Shown here: piece after piece, positions 1 through 5,895 of the stretch
Layout of the letters: every line of letters begins with the position of its first letter
Numbering within the stretch: the stretch's first letter is position 1
Origin: a virus
Virus record (IMG/VR): IMGVR_UViG_3300030380_004180
Location: 1-30,945 of that record
Length of the DNA: 30,945 nt
Reading direction: 5' to 3' (one strand)
Program-made: the position numbers and the translations under genes
Notes under the pieces: generated by a model
Databases searched by the model: none
Told to the model about the DNA's origin: nothing
What the model saw: the letters and a program-made list of their open reading frames with translations, nothing else

Positions 1-40
1 CTTCTTCTCCTTCAATAAATAGTTGAATGTTTAAACTCAT
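1..40 (-). CDS. Large tail protein, 5' fragment (duplicate of right-end gene)
   Basis: The first 13 codons of the tail protein gene fully present at 28687-30879 are repeated here because of the terminal redundancy. The start codon (38-40) overlaps the stop of the upstream tail gene (37-39) as ATGA, which shows that the two genes are adjacent on the circle. This copy encodes Glu at residue 12 where the full copy encodes Lys. It is partial only because of where the circle was opened. Confidence 0.85.
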   Translation of the reverse strand, partial: MSLNIQLFIEGEE

Positions 41-106
41 CGCACATCATTTATTTTGTTAAATGCAAATTCAAATCTAACAGTATAATTAGCAAGTTTG
101 TCATTC
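1..106. repeat. Terminal redundancy, left copy (circular genome join)
   Basis: Positions 1-106 match 30840-30945 at 104 of 106 bases; the only differences are two adjacent bases at 7-8. Reading frames continue correctly across the join, so this is best read as assembly overlap of a circular or circularly permuted genome rather than a functional repeat. The unit length is about 30,839 bp. True short direct terminal repeats are possible, but the repeat lies inside two coding regions and ends arbitrarily within one. Confidence 0.9.
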
Positions 107-1023
107 AAACTCGTTTTTAATTGTAACTGTTTATCAATTGCATTCACAGGCAATGTCTGATTGTTGAACCTTATCCAAACATTTTCAGACAAAAATAATT
201 CTTCAATTGTTGAATTCATATCCTCCAGAACAAAACCTGTATTCAGTTCAATCTTTGTTTTTGCTTTTATGTTATATCTCCCCTCTTGTCTTTCATAAAA
301 ATTGTAAGTCAAGGCATCTGTGTCTATTATGTTTCTTTTGAATTTCTCATCATTAAGATCAAAAGATTCTTTTGTTGTTTTGAAAAAATAAAGGTCTTGG
401 TAAGCACCATATTTGTTTACAAATGTAACCTTGTATGGAGTATGTTTCGGCTCACATATGTGTTCCACTTTGACTGTTCTCAATACAGTTGTATCATCAG
501 TATCATAAACCTGAATTGTTGATGCTGTGGTTGGAATTGTTATGTATTGAATTTTTTGGTTAGTGTTTCCATCATCTGTGATCTGTGTATCTGAAGAATC
601 GATTGCTACTTTTCCGACCCCTTGTGCAAAAATAGGCAACTTGCCAGTTTCTCCTTCATTCAAATAAATGTTATTCGATGTCATCAAAAGGTTGTCAGAT
701 AATTGTGGGTTAATTCCATCCTCGAAATATCCGTACCCATCTTTTGAAATATAAGTATTCACCACAGGCGATCCACTTGCAAATTCTGTTCCGCTTGAAT
801 CATACAACCTTGCTTCTGTTCTTACCCATACCGTATCACTTGGATAATTGTTATTGAAGTTGTGAGTGATATAATCTTTTACAAGGTTTGCAATTTCAAA
901 CGTTACATTTGTTTGTGAAGATATTCTTGTTTTCTGGAGTTGATATTTTAGATTTCCAGAATGTGCAGATGACAATCCTGTGTAAATGTAAACATCAAGT
1001 TCAACTGAATTAAGTACAGGCAT
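37..1023 (-). CDS. Putative minor tail / distal tail structural protein (328 aa)
   Basis: A 328-residue protein rich in beta-prone, polar sequence (many Asn, Thr, Asp), with no signal peptide and no membrane segment. I do not recognise a catalytic motif. Its start shares one base with the stop of the GT29-like gene upstream (TAATG), and its stop overlaps the start of the 730-residue tail protein (ATGA), so the three are translationally coupled. The position, two genes before the tape measure and after tail completion genes, indicates a tail or baseplate component. This type of protein is common in Bacteroidota siphoviruses and prophages as an unnamed structural protein. A receptor-binding role is possible but not shown. 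Confidence 0.65.
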   Translation of the reverse strand: MPVLNSVELDVYIYTGLSSAHSGNLKYQLQKTRISSQTNVTFEIANLVKDYITHNFNNNYPSDTVWVRTEARLYDSSGTEFASGSPVVNTYISKDGYGYFEDGINPQLSDNLLMTSNNIYLNEGETGKLPIFAQGVGKVAIDSSDTQITDDGNTNQKIQYITIPTTASTIQVYDTDDTTVLRTVKVEHICEPKHTPYKVTFVNKYGAYQDLYFFKTTKESFDLNDEKFKRNIIDTDALTYNFYERQEGRYNIKAKTKIELNTGFVLEDMNSTIEELFLSENVWIRFNNQTLPVNAIDKQLQLKTSLNDKLANYTVRFEFAFNKINDVR

Positions 1024-1526
1024 TATAAAAATTTTATTTGGTTCCCTAAACTGTTTATTTTTTGCAATTCTAAAATTGGCTTGTGCAATGTTCCTCTTGG
1101 TTCATCATCTCCATAATGATGCTTTTTTCTATTCCACCAATCAAAACCTGTTATTGTTATCTCTGGAAAAGATTTTAGAAAATGAAAAATAGCAATTAAT
1201 CCTGTGCTTGGGTGATTGATTCCGATTTCTTGAATTTGTTCCATTTTTATTTTTTTTATATCCCTATATCTTTTTAAATCTGCATACATTTTGCAATTTT
1301 CTAATCTTGCCCAACTATGAAAAATCACCTCATCGAATTCATTTATTTCATTTTTATGGCATCCATTTACTGTAAACCAGATATCTGTTTTTGTTCCTGC
1401 ATATTCCTCAAACCCTTGAATCTTGAAGCTGTTAAATCTTACAACCTTATCAAACTTGTCAATCTCATTTCCCATCTTCCTGTCAAGTAAACTGCTTCCG
1501 TTTCCAATTAATATAATGCTTTGCAT
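1023..1526 (-). CDS. GT29 (sialyltransferase-like) glycosyltransferase
   Basis: A 167-residue protein with the layout of family GT29 sialyltransferases. An N-terminal L-sialylmotif-like stretch (residues about 7-50) contains GNGSSLLDRK, a VVRFNSF segment and TKTDIWF. An S-motif-like PSTGL follows at 106-110, then ITGFDWW at 125-131, and HHYG and HKPILE (His148, Glu153) fit the small C-terminal His/Glu motifs. It has no signal peptide or membrane anchor, so it would act in the host cytoplasm. It overlaps the upstream glycosyltransferase by 19 nt and shares its stop with the start of the tail gene. It is short for the family and looks like a minimal catalytic domain. The fold family is fairly convincing; whether the donor is CMP-sialic acid, CMP-Kdo or another sugar nucleotide is unknown. 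Confidence 0.75.
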   Translation of the reverse strand: MQSIILIGNGSSLLDRKMGNEIDKFDKVVRFNSFKIQGFEEYAGTKTDIWFTVNGCHKNEINEFDEVIFHSWARLENCKMYADLKRYRDIKKIKMEQIQEIGINHPSTGLIAIFHFLKSFPEITITGFDWWNRKKHHYGDDEPRGTLHKPILELQKINSLGNQIKFL

Positions 1527-2407
1527 AACAGTTCATAATATTTGCTCGATGCTCTTTTTTTATCAATCTTCAAATCATTTGGAGGTAATTCCTTTTGATG
1601 AATCGCTTTGTAAAACATTCCGCTTTCTGTATCTGTTACTCCTGCATTGTGATATATCGCATTTTTTTCCCAATCATCAACCTTATTTGTTGCCCAAGTA
1701 AAATTCATTTCTTCAATGATCTCTGTTTCTTTTCCCTGCTTCCAAAGATTCCAGAGAACTGCCCACATATCAGCACACCATATTTGCAATTCGTGGTAAT
1801 TTGGATCATTTTCTTTTTTCTTCAAATTAAGACCTGTAACCGATTCAAATAGTTTTTCTGAATCATTATATACGTTTAGCCAAAAGGATCGATCTATGCC
1901 CTTTAAAACATATTGTGCGCCTCCGCTCTGATCTTGTTTCTCTTTTAAAATTCTTTTATCAATATCAGCAACTTTGCTCATCAAATCCAAAACATCATCT
2001 CCTTTGCCTTTTATGTATTCATATCCGATGTAACTTTTTGTGTCACTCAAATAACAAACATCATCTTCAGGAAGATTTAATTTTCTTGTCAAAACAATAT
2101 CACAATCGTGGTAAAAAATTGTTTCTTCTTTCAACTCTGGATTTGCAACCCAATGCTTATACATCAAATGAGGTCTAATCGAACTCACATATTTTGAATT
2201 GTATCTTGTATCTGGATAATAAAAAAACTCAACCTGTGGGTATTTCTTTTCAAGTTTCTTGAAATTTTTATGTGGTTTTGTTTTATACCCCAAAACAATC
2301 TGTATCGTATTCTTTTTGAACAATCCTAATTCTTTGAATGAATATAGCATTATGTCAATCTGCCAAGAATAATAAAACCAAGATGGTTGTGCGCAAATAT
2401 AAATCAT
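1508..2407 (-). CDS. GT-A type glycosyltransferase, tail-operon (299 aa)
   Basis: A 299-residue cytosolic protein. The N-terminus resembles a nucleotide-sugar-binding beta strand region, followed by a metal-binding DxD in YHDCDIVL (Asp101-Cys-Asp103). Downstream, SGGAQYVL (161-168) and IYHNAG (251-256) are typical acceptor-site elements of GT-A enzymes. The pattern recalls peptidyl-Ser/Hyp O-galactosyltransferase-like families, but I can assign only the GT-A class with confidence. Its start codon overlaps the stop of a 15-codon ORF (TGATG), and its 3' end overlaps the GT29-like gene by 19 nt. It follows a Thr-rich virion protein gene. I infer a role in modifying a virion protein or a host or phage surface glycan. 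Confidence 0.7.
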   Translation of the reverse strand: MIYICAQPSWFYYSWQIDIMLYSFKELGLFKKNTIQIVLGYKTKPHKNFKKLEKKYPQVEFFYYPDTRYNSKYVSSIRPHLMYKHWVANPELKEETIFYHDCDIVLTRKLNLPEDDVCYLSDTKSYIGYEYIKGKGDDVLDLMSKVADIDKRILKEKQDQSGGAQYVLKGIDRSFWLNVYNDSEKLFESVTGLNLKKKENDPNYHELQIWCADMWAVLWNLWKQGKETEIIEEMNFTWATNKVDDWEKNAIYHNAGVTDTESGMFYKAIHQKELPPNDLKIDKKRASSKYYELLCKALY

Positions 2408-2454
2408 CAGCTTCCTGTGTAAGTTATAAAAAATGGACTTCTCGTGTTTATCAT
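2407..2454 (-). CDS. 15-codon ORF repeating the MINTRSP start of the upstream gene
   Basis: A 15-codon ORF begins MINTRSPFF and ends with a TGA that overlaps the ATG of the glycosyltransferase (TGATG). The neighbouring 117-residue protein begins MINTRSPYH, and the first 20 bases of the two ORFs agree at 18 positions. It may be the remnant of a second fibre-like gene cut off when the glycosyltransferases were inserted, or a leader peptide that couples translation of the glycosyltransferase. It is too short to name a function. Confidence 0.4.
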   Translation of the reverse strand: MINTRSPFFITYTGS

Positions 2455-2463
2455 AATTTGAAT

Positions 2464-2817
2464 TTAAGGTGTAAATGTTCCGTGTGCCTCTGTTCCATCA
2501 CAAGCAATGTCAGTTTCTACTGAAACATATTCTGTTGTTCCTGATGTTCTTTCATAAAAATACTGTGGTGCATAAATGCAGATATTCTGTTGTGTGTTTG
2601 CAGGAACTTCTGCACTTGTGATCTCGCCCGGTCCTGATCGAAAATTAAAAAAAACGCTTTGACTTGTGCTGAAATTATTTACAAAATATCTCACATACAA
2701 AGCACTTGTTGTGGTTGTGGTTGCAATTGGTGCAGCAGTCGTTGTCGTTACAGCAACAGTTGTCGTTGTTACTGCATTCTCATATTCAAGATGGTAAGGA
2801 CTTCTGGTGTTGATCAT
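2464..2817 (-). CDS. Thr-rich (mucin-like) virion protein, 117 aa
   Basis: A 117-residue protein in three parts: a short N-terminal tag (MINTRSPYHLEYEN), a Thr/Ala/Pro tract at residues 17-37 with three runs of four or five Thr, and a C-terminal beta-rich domain with two Cys (about residues 78 and 104). The gene starts inside the upstream stop codon (ATGA). The layout suggests a fibre or decoration protein whose flexible linker joins an anchor to a surface domain. The Thr tract resembles O-glycosylated mucin linkers, and two glycosyltransferase genes follow directly. No signal peptide is seen. Its role as a virion protein is inferred from position in the tail operon. Confidence 0.6.
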   Translation of the reverse strand: MINTRSPYHLEYENAVTTTTVAVTTTTAAPIATTTTTSALYVRYFVNNFSTSQSVFFNFRSGPGEITSAEVPANTQQNICIYAPQYFYERTSGTTEYVSVETDIACDGTEAHGTFTP

Positions 2818-3338
2818 ACTTGTGAATAAAATTTATCAATTTCAATTGCATAATCTTCAAACAATTGATCTGGTAACATTTCAAAATATTTATTGAATGG
2901 TTTTGTAAAAAACAAACTTGGCTTTAATCCTCTTTTGTAAATTGATTCCCTGATCATAAAACCTGTCTGTTGGTAACTCAAAAATTTTCCTGTTTTTCTA
3001 TCCCTAAATTGAAACCTTCTTTGGCTTACCCAATCAATCAAAACGCTTGGTGGTGGTTTTCTTTTCGGCCCTCCTCCAGGTTTATATGAATAAGGTGTGT
3101 TATATTTTTTTACAATTCCGCTTACCCCTTTGTCCACAAAATCTGCAATTGGTTTATCTCTTTTGTCAATGAATGATAAATTAAACCCTTCTTCTGTTGG
3201 TTTTAAGATATAATCAAGGTTTTTAAGCATTTGTCCTGAACTTACCTTTCCTTGTTTTTTCAATTCTGCTTTCGCTCCTTTGATAACAAGCTTTGCAAAA
3301 TCATTCAACACCTTTTTAAAAATTTTAAAATCAGTCAC
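2814..3338 (-). CDS. Putative tail completion / neck protein (HK97 gp10-like position)
   Basis: A 174-residue basic protein starting at GTG, overlapping the upstream gene by 8 nt and the downstream gene by ATGA. An N-terminal helical, Lys-rich region is followed by a Pro/Gly/Lys-rich loop (KPGGGPKRKPPP), a DWV..RR..F segment and a C-terminal helix. The size, charge and place between the tail terminator-like gene and tail fibre genes fit the head-tail connector class known from HK97 gp10. I see no specific catalytic motif. The assignment rests on gene order and general resemblance. Confidence 0.5.
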   Translation of the reverse strand: MTDFKIFKKVLNDFAKLVIKGAKAELKKQGKVSSGQMLKNLDYILKPTEEGFNLSFIDKRDKPIADFVDKGVSGIVKKYNTPYSYKPGGGPKRKPPPSVLIDWVSQRRFQFRDRKTGKFLSYQQTGFMIRESIYKRGLKPSLFFTKPFNKYFEMLPDQLFEDYAIEIDKFYSQV

Positions 3339-3810
3339 AACTTGGTCTTTGTACGTTATTTCTTGTGCTTAATGTAAAACTCATTGCCCATCCAGAAACT
3401 TGATTTTCAAATCTATCGTTGAAAGGCTCGCAACTTGGTGCATCGATCAATTGATAAGCATCAGAATATATCGTTCCTCTTTTCAATTCTTGATACAGCC
3501 TGTTTAAAACCAATAGCTGTGTGTTTAAAACATCAGCTTCATTGTCATTACCCCTGAACTTGTCTGTTTTTTCCGCTTTACTCTGATCAACCAAATCCAT
3601 TGCAATTACAGTTACATTGAAATTAATTGTGTTATCTGCAAAAGTTGTGTTGTTTACAATGATATGTGAGAGAGGATACATTGTCTGTTTCTCCAGATCA
3701 ACCTCCGTTATATCTCCTGTCGTTACTGAATTTACATTTTCATCTGCAATCAGTTGATCCTTGATTTTGTCTAATACAAGGTAGTATGCCCTTGATCCTT
3801 CGTTAGCCAT
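3331..3810 (-). CDS. Putative tail terminator protein (159 aa)
   Basis: A 159-residue alpha/beta protein with an N-terminal helix (YYLVLDKIKDQL), a central beta region that includes NFNVTVIAMDLVDQS, a helical stretch with LNRLYQELKRG and a C-terminal strand (GWAMSFTLSTR). The order helix, strands, helix, strands and the size match tail terminator proteins of siphoviruses, which cap the tail tube and join it to the head. It overlaps the preceding frameshift ORF and the following neck-type gene by 8 nt each, consistent with co-translation. The name is inference from size, order and secondary structure. Confidence 0.5.
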   Translation of the reverse strand: MANEGSRAYYLVLDKIKDQLIADENVNSVTTGDITEVDLEKQTMYPLSHIIVNNTTFADNTINFNVTVIAMDLVDQSKAEKTDKFRGNDNEADVLNTQLLVLNRLYQELKRGTIYSDAYQLIDAPSCEPFNDRFENQVSGWAMSFTLSTRNNVQRPSCD

Positions 3811-4060
3811 TTCTTTTCAATCTTTGATTTTCCAATTCGTTTTTATCTTTTTTAAAAGCTAACATCATAAAACATCGATGTGCTAATAGTTCTGTGATAT
3901 TTTCAATCCGTTCAACATTTCCGTCAGAGAGAGCATATAGTGATTGAAACCAACCCCATTTTGCAACAAAATTTCCCTCTGCTGAGTGGTCAATTCCTCC
4001 TCCATCTCCTTTGTCAAATAATTCAGGATAGTTTCCGATAATTCTGTCCTTAAATTCCAA
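3803..4060 (-). CDS. Tail assembly chaperone, -1 frameshift extension (T-like domain)
   Basis: This 85-codon frame opens at a run of nine T on the minus strand (4059-4067) and overlaps the 3' end of the 221-residue chaperone gene by 178 nt in the -1 frame. The only apparent start is a TTG within the run itself, so it is better explained as the extension made by -1 slippage at T TTT TTT. The fusion would be 163 residues of the upstream frame plus 85 here, about 248 in all. The domain contains AKWGWFQSLYALS, and a C-terminal helical, charged region (AFKKDKNELENQRLKRNG). Frameshift products of this kind connect tail tube subunits with the tape measure in many siphoviruses. Confidence 0.65.
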   Translation of the reverse strand: MEFKDRIIGNYPELFDKGDGGGIDHSAEGNFVAKWGWFQSLYALSDGNVERIENITELLAHRCFMMLAFKKDKNELENQRLKRNG

Positions 4061-4548
4061 AAAAAAAGCGATGCTCCTAATGCATATTCAGCAGGCATTC
4101 TTTTCATTACATCCTCATCTTTGATGCCCTGATATTTTTGAATCGTATATCTGTCGCCAGATTCCATTTCAATTGGTCTATATAAAACAGCCATTGCTTT
4201 GTGAAGGTCTTTCCAGTCATTCATATTTTCGTCAAGGTCAATGTACTCTCCCATTGTGATCTCATCCAGATTCGGTATAAAGCCATATTCAATGCCCTCA
4301 AATCGTATTCTCTTGTGAAAGGTAGGAGATTCATTTAAAATCTTGTGCAATGATCCGACAATTTCCTTAATGTCTTTCACCTTGAAGAAGATAACGTTTG
4401 CAAGTTCAACTTCGCAAAAAATCTGAATCATCTTCTGCATCAAAAAAAACTCATCAATGTCTTTCCTGTCATAGATTCCCATAAAGCGTTGGTACTGCTC
4501 AAGAGTAATCTGCTTTAAACTTTCTGGAACGTTTAGTTCAACCTTCAT
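3883..4548 (-). CDS. Tail assembly chaperone (G-like), 221 aa
   Basis: A 221-residue, mostly helical acidic protein. The start (MKVELNVPESLKQITLEQYQ) and the central motifs YGFIPNLDEITMGEY and KAMAVLYRPI are of a type found in Bacteroidota phages. Codons 161-164 are CTT TTT TTT TGG, a T-rich slippery site from which a -1 shift enters the overlapping frame ending at 3803. The unshifted frame continues with a normal-looking C-terminus (residues 164-221), so both frames seem to be used. The gene is the first of the tail operon. A terminator lies upstream at 4583-4616, and a palindrome with a CGTTATA box lies between that terminator and the start. Confidence 0.65.
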   Translation of the reverse strand: MKVELNVPESLKQITLEQYQRFMGIYDRKDIDEFFLMQKMIQIFCEVELANVIFFKVKDIKEIVGSLHKILNESPTFHKRIRFEGIEYGFIPNLDEITMGEYIDLDENMNDWKDLHKAMAVLYRPIEMESGDRYTIQKYQGIKDEDVMKRMPAEYALGASLFFWNLRTELSETILNYLTKEMEEELTTQQREILLQNGVGFNHYMLSLTEMLNGLKISQNY

Positions 4549-4553
4549 ACTTG

Positions 4554-4565
4554 TATAACGTTATA
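4554..4565 (-). promoter_or_regulatory. Palindrome TATAACGTTATA with putative late promoter box
   Basis: A perfect 12-bp palindrome whose CGTTATA half ends 5 nt before the ATG of the tail chaperone gene, directly after a terminator. A TTTG from the terminator tract lies 21 nt upstream of CGTTATA. The same box and spacing to ATG occurs before the 116-residue gene at 21765. Confidence 0.45.
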
Positions 4566-4582
4566 TCAAATGCAATTTAAAC

Positions 4583-4616
4583 AAAAAAAGAGAGGATCAC
4601 AAAAGCAACCCTCTCT
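4583..4616 (-). terminator. Rho-independent terminator before tail operon
   Basis: On the minus strand a 7-bp stem AGAGAGG/CCTCTCT (4610-4616 with 4589-4595) with a 14-nt loop is followed by seven T (4583-4589). It lies after the 108-residue zinc-ribbon gene and separates the accessory cluster from the tail operon. Confidence 0.8.
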
Positions 4617-4640
4617 CAACCAACTAAACCAAATGAAAAA

Positions 4641-4967
4641 CTATCCCTTCTCGGTGAAGGGTAGTACGTTTAATTCTTCTTCACAATCTGCACAATATTC
4701 GTTTTCTGTTTCCTCGTGACAGTTTCTGCATATTCCAAATGTGTTTCTTAAATGAGCACATAATTCGTGCCAGTTTACCTCCCTGAGAAATGTTCTCGCA
4801 AGATCATTAGCAAGTCCTGTGCTTTCATCATCTATGTATTCTGTTACCCATTCCTCAATCTGTTCCTCATCCCAATGAGCCAAATTTTTATTGTCTGTGA
4901 TTCCCAACTCCAAGTTGATTCTCCAAGTTTGGTAATTTGTCCATCCGTTAAATTCTTTATTTTTCAT
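4641..4967 (-). CDS. Small protein with NYQTW motif and C-terminal zinc ribbon
   Basis: A 108-residue protein. The N-terminus has GWTNYQTWRINLEL, a signature of a small uncharacterised protein family (DUF7249-like) seen in phages and some mobile elements. The middle is acidic and helical. The C-terminus holds two CxxC pairs (CRNC and CADC, nine residues apart), which should bind zinc. It is preceded by the second copy of a GCAA-loop hairpin and the same A-rich leader as the gene upstream, and followed by a strong terminator. A nucleic-acid or protein-binding regulatory role would fit; no enzyme motif is seen. Confidence 0.65.
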   Translation of the reverse strand: MKNKEFNGWTNYQTWRINLELGITDNKNLAHWDEEQIEEWVTEYIDDESTGLANDLARTFLREVNWHELCAHLRNTFGICRNCHEETENEYCADCEEELNVLPFTEKG

Positions 4968-4981
4968 CTTTTAGTTTTTTA

Positions 4982-4999
4982 GGGGAGGTTGCCCTCCCC
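4982..4999 (-). other. GCAA-loop hairpin in leader of zinc-ribbon gene (copy 1)
   Basis: Minus-strand GGGGAGG-GCAA-CCTCCCC, a perfect 7-bp stem with a GNRA loop, lies 15 nt before the ATG of the 108-residue gene. No T-run follows, so it is not a standard terminator. The hairpin and leader repeat at 5226-5243. Confidence 0.75.
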
Positions 5000-5006
5000 G
5001 ATTATT

Positions 5007-5210
5007 TTATGTAAAAATTTCCCAACTTCCATCACCATTGAATTCAACAATTCTCTTTCTTGTGTTTATCCAATCTGATTTTATAATAAAATAAACATAA
5101 TGTTTATTAGAGCCAACTGGTTGATCTTCCCAGAGGATTTCAACTTTTGCATTTTGTTGATCAATCATATCTTCCCAAACTTTTCTTGCTTTTAAAAATT
5201 CTGCTTTCAT
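5007..5210 (-). CDS. Small accessory protein, paralogue A (67 aa)
   Basis: A 67-residue protein sharing the framework MKAEFL-ARK-W and KVEILWE with the next gene upstream (5249-5458), then diverging towards the C-terminus. The two are tandem paralogues. The start lies just after a hairpin with stem GGGGAGG/CCTCCCC and loop GCAA, and an A-rich leader identical to that of the 108-residue gene downstream apart from one A. No known domain is recognised. The compact predicted beta-alpha layout and variability suggest a small binding protein, for example an anti-host factor. Confidence 0.6.
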   Translation of the reverse strand: MKAEFLKARKVWEDMIDQQNAKVEILWEDQPVGSNKHYVYFIIKSDWINTRKRIVEFNGDGSWEIFT

Positions 5211-5225
5211 CTTTTAGTTTTTTAA

Positions 5226-5243
5226 GGGGAGGTTGCCCTCCCC
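5226..5243 (-). other. GCAA-loop hairpin in leader of paralogue A (copy 2)
   Basis: Identical 18-nt hairpin to that at 4982-4999, 16 nt ahead of the ATG of the 67-residue gene and followed by almost the same leader (TAAAAAACTAAAAGATG with one extra A). It may act as an mRNA processing or stability element, or as a translation control. Confidence 0.75.
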
Positions 5244-5248
5244 ATTTG

Positions 5249-5458
5249 TTATTGATAAGTTTGATATTGTCCATCCACCTTGTCCGACCACAATCCAACA
5301 ATCTTTTCGCTGTCGTGAAAATAACCCGAACCGATGTAATGGATAAAATATTGATCTGAATGTTCAGGATTATGCTCCCAAAGGATTTCGACTTTAATAT
5401 CATTTTCTTTGTTAAAGGTTTCCCACCTTTTTCTTGCTGTCAAAAATTCTGCTTTCAT
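5249..5458 (-). CDS. Small accessory protein, paralogue B (69 aa)
   Basis: A 69-residue paralogue of the 67-residue gene that follows. Both begin MKAEFL, have ARK.W near residue 8 and KVEILWE at about residues 22-28, and end in a variable beta-rich part. The start overlaps the stop of a 50-residue gene (ATGA), so the two are coupled. Unlike its paralogue it has no hairpin directly before its start; the hairpin lies after its stop. The function is unknown. Confidence 0.6.
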   Translation of the reverse strand: MKAEFLTARKRWETFNKENDIKVEILWEHNPEHSDQYFIHYIGSGYFHDSEKIVGLWSDKVDGQYQTYQ

Positions 5459-5607
5459 TGTTTCTTGGTGTTACGGTGAAACTCTTTGCAAAATTTGTCG
5501 AATGCATTTTGAAATCCTTGAACATTCTCATCGATGTGATCTTTCTCATCATCGTGCAAATCTTTGTACTTTCTTCCAAAGATGTCATTTGATAGTGTGT
5601 TTTTCAT
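5455..5607 (-). CDS. Small charged hypothetical protein (50 aa)
   Basis: A 50-codon ORF beginning MKNTLSND and rich in Asp, His, Lys and Phe (KYKDLHDDEKDHID, then a helical FQNAFDKFCKEFH). Its TGA overlaps the ATG of the downstream paralogue gene, a typical coupling in this genome, and an A-rich leader precedes the ATG. I do not recognise it. The start of the accessory cluster lies in the A+T-rich gap at 5608-5676, where I see no clear promoter. Confidence 0.6.
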   Translation of the reverse strand: MKNTLSNDIFGRKYKDLHDDEKDHIDENVQGFQNAFDKFCKEFHRNTKKQ

Positions 5608-5676
5608 TTTTAAGGTTTTAATTAAACAATGCTCTAATATACAAAGCCTTTTTTAATTATCCTAAATTTTTGATAA

Positions 5677-5847
5677 CTATTTTTCTGTTGCCTTGAAAAA
5701 TTCTCCTCCCCTGAACTCAACCTCTACAGCTTTCTTGTAGTTGTTCCACATATATTTGCTATATGCAACTGTAGTGTCAGGATCAAAAACAAGGTACATC
5801 CTTGCTTCGTTTTTCACTCCAAGTATTTGATCATCTGTTAGTTTCAT
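5677..5847 (-). CDS. Small hypothetical protein downstream of terminase (56 aa)
   Basis: A 56-residue protein beginning MKLTDDQILGVKNEARMYLV. The ATG at 5847 is preceded by GGAA. A GTG at 5874 would add nine residues and cannot be excluded. It has a compact alpha/beta look with an aromatic segment (YSKYMWNNYKK) and a C-terminal VEVEFRGGEFF strand. It sits between the terminase large subunit and the accessory cluster. The function is unknown. Confidence 0.55.
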   Translation of the reverse strand: MKLTDDQILGVKNEARMYLVFDPDTTVAYSKYMWNNYKKAVEVEFRGGEFFKATEK

Positions 5848-5895
5848 TTCCTGAAGATACAATTTGCAATTCACTTATAAAAACTTTTTAAAAAA

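Noticed and set aside
5161-5403. 80-codon minus-strand ORF over the paralogue pair
   Set aside because: It overlaps both paralogue genes in another frame and spans the hairpin; the paralogues are supported by their mutual similarity.
5608-5676. Possible promoter or terminator in the gap before the accessory cluster
   Set aside because: A 7-bp imperfect stem is present on the minus strand but is followed by A, not T, and no TAnnTTTG box is found.
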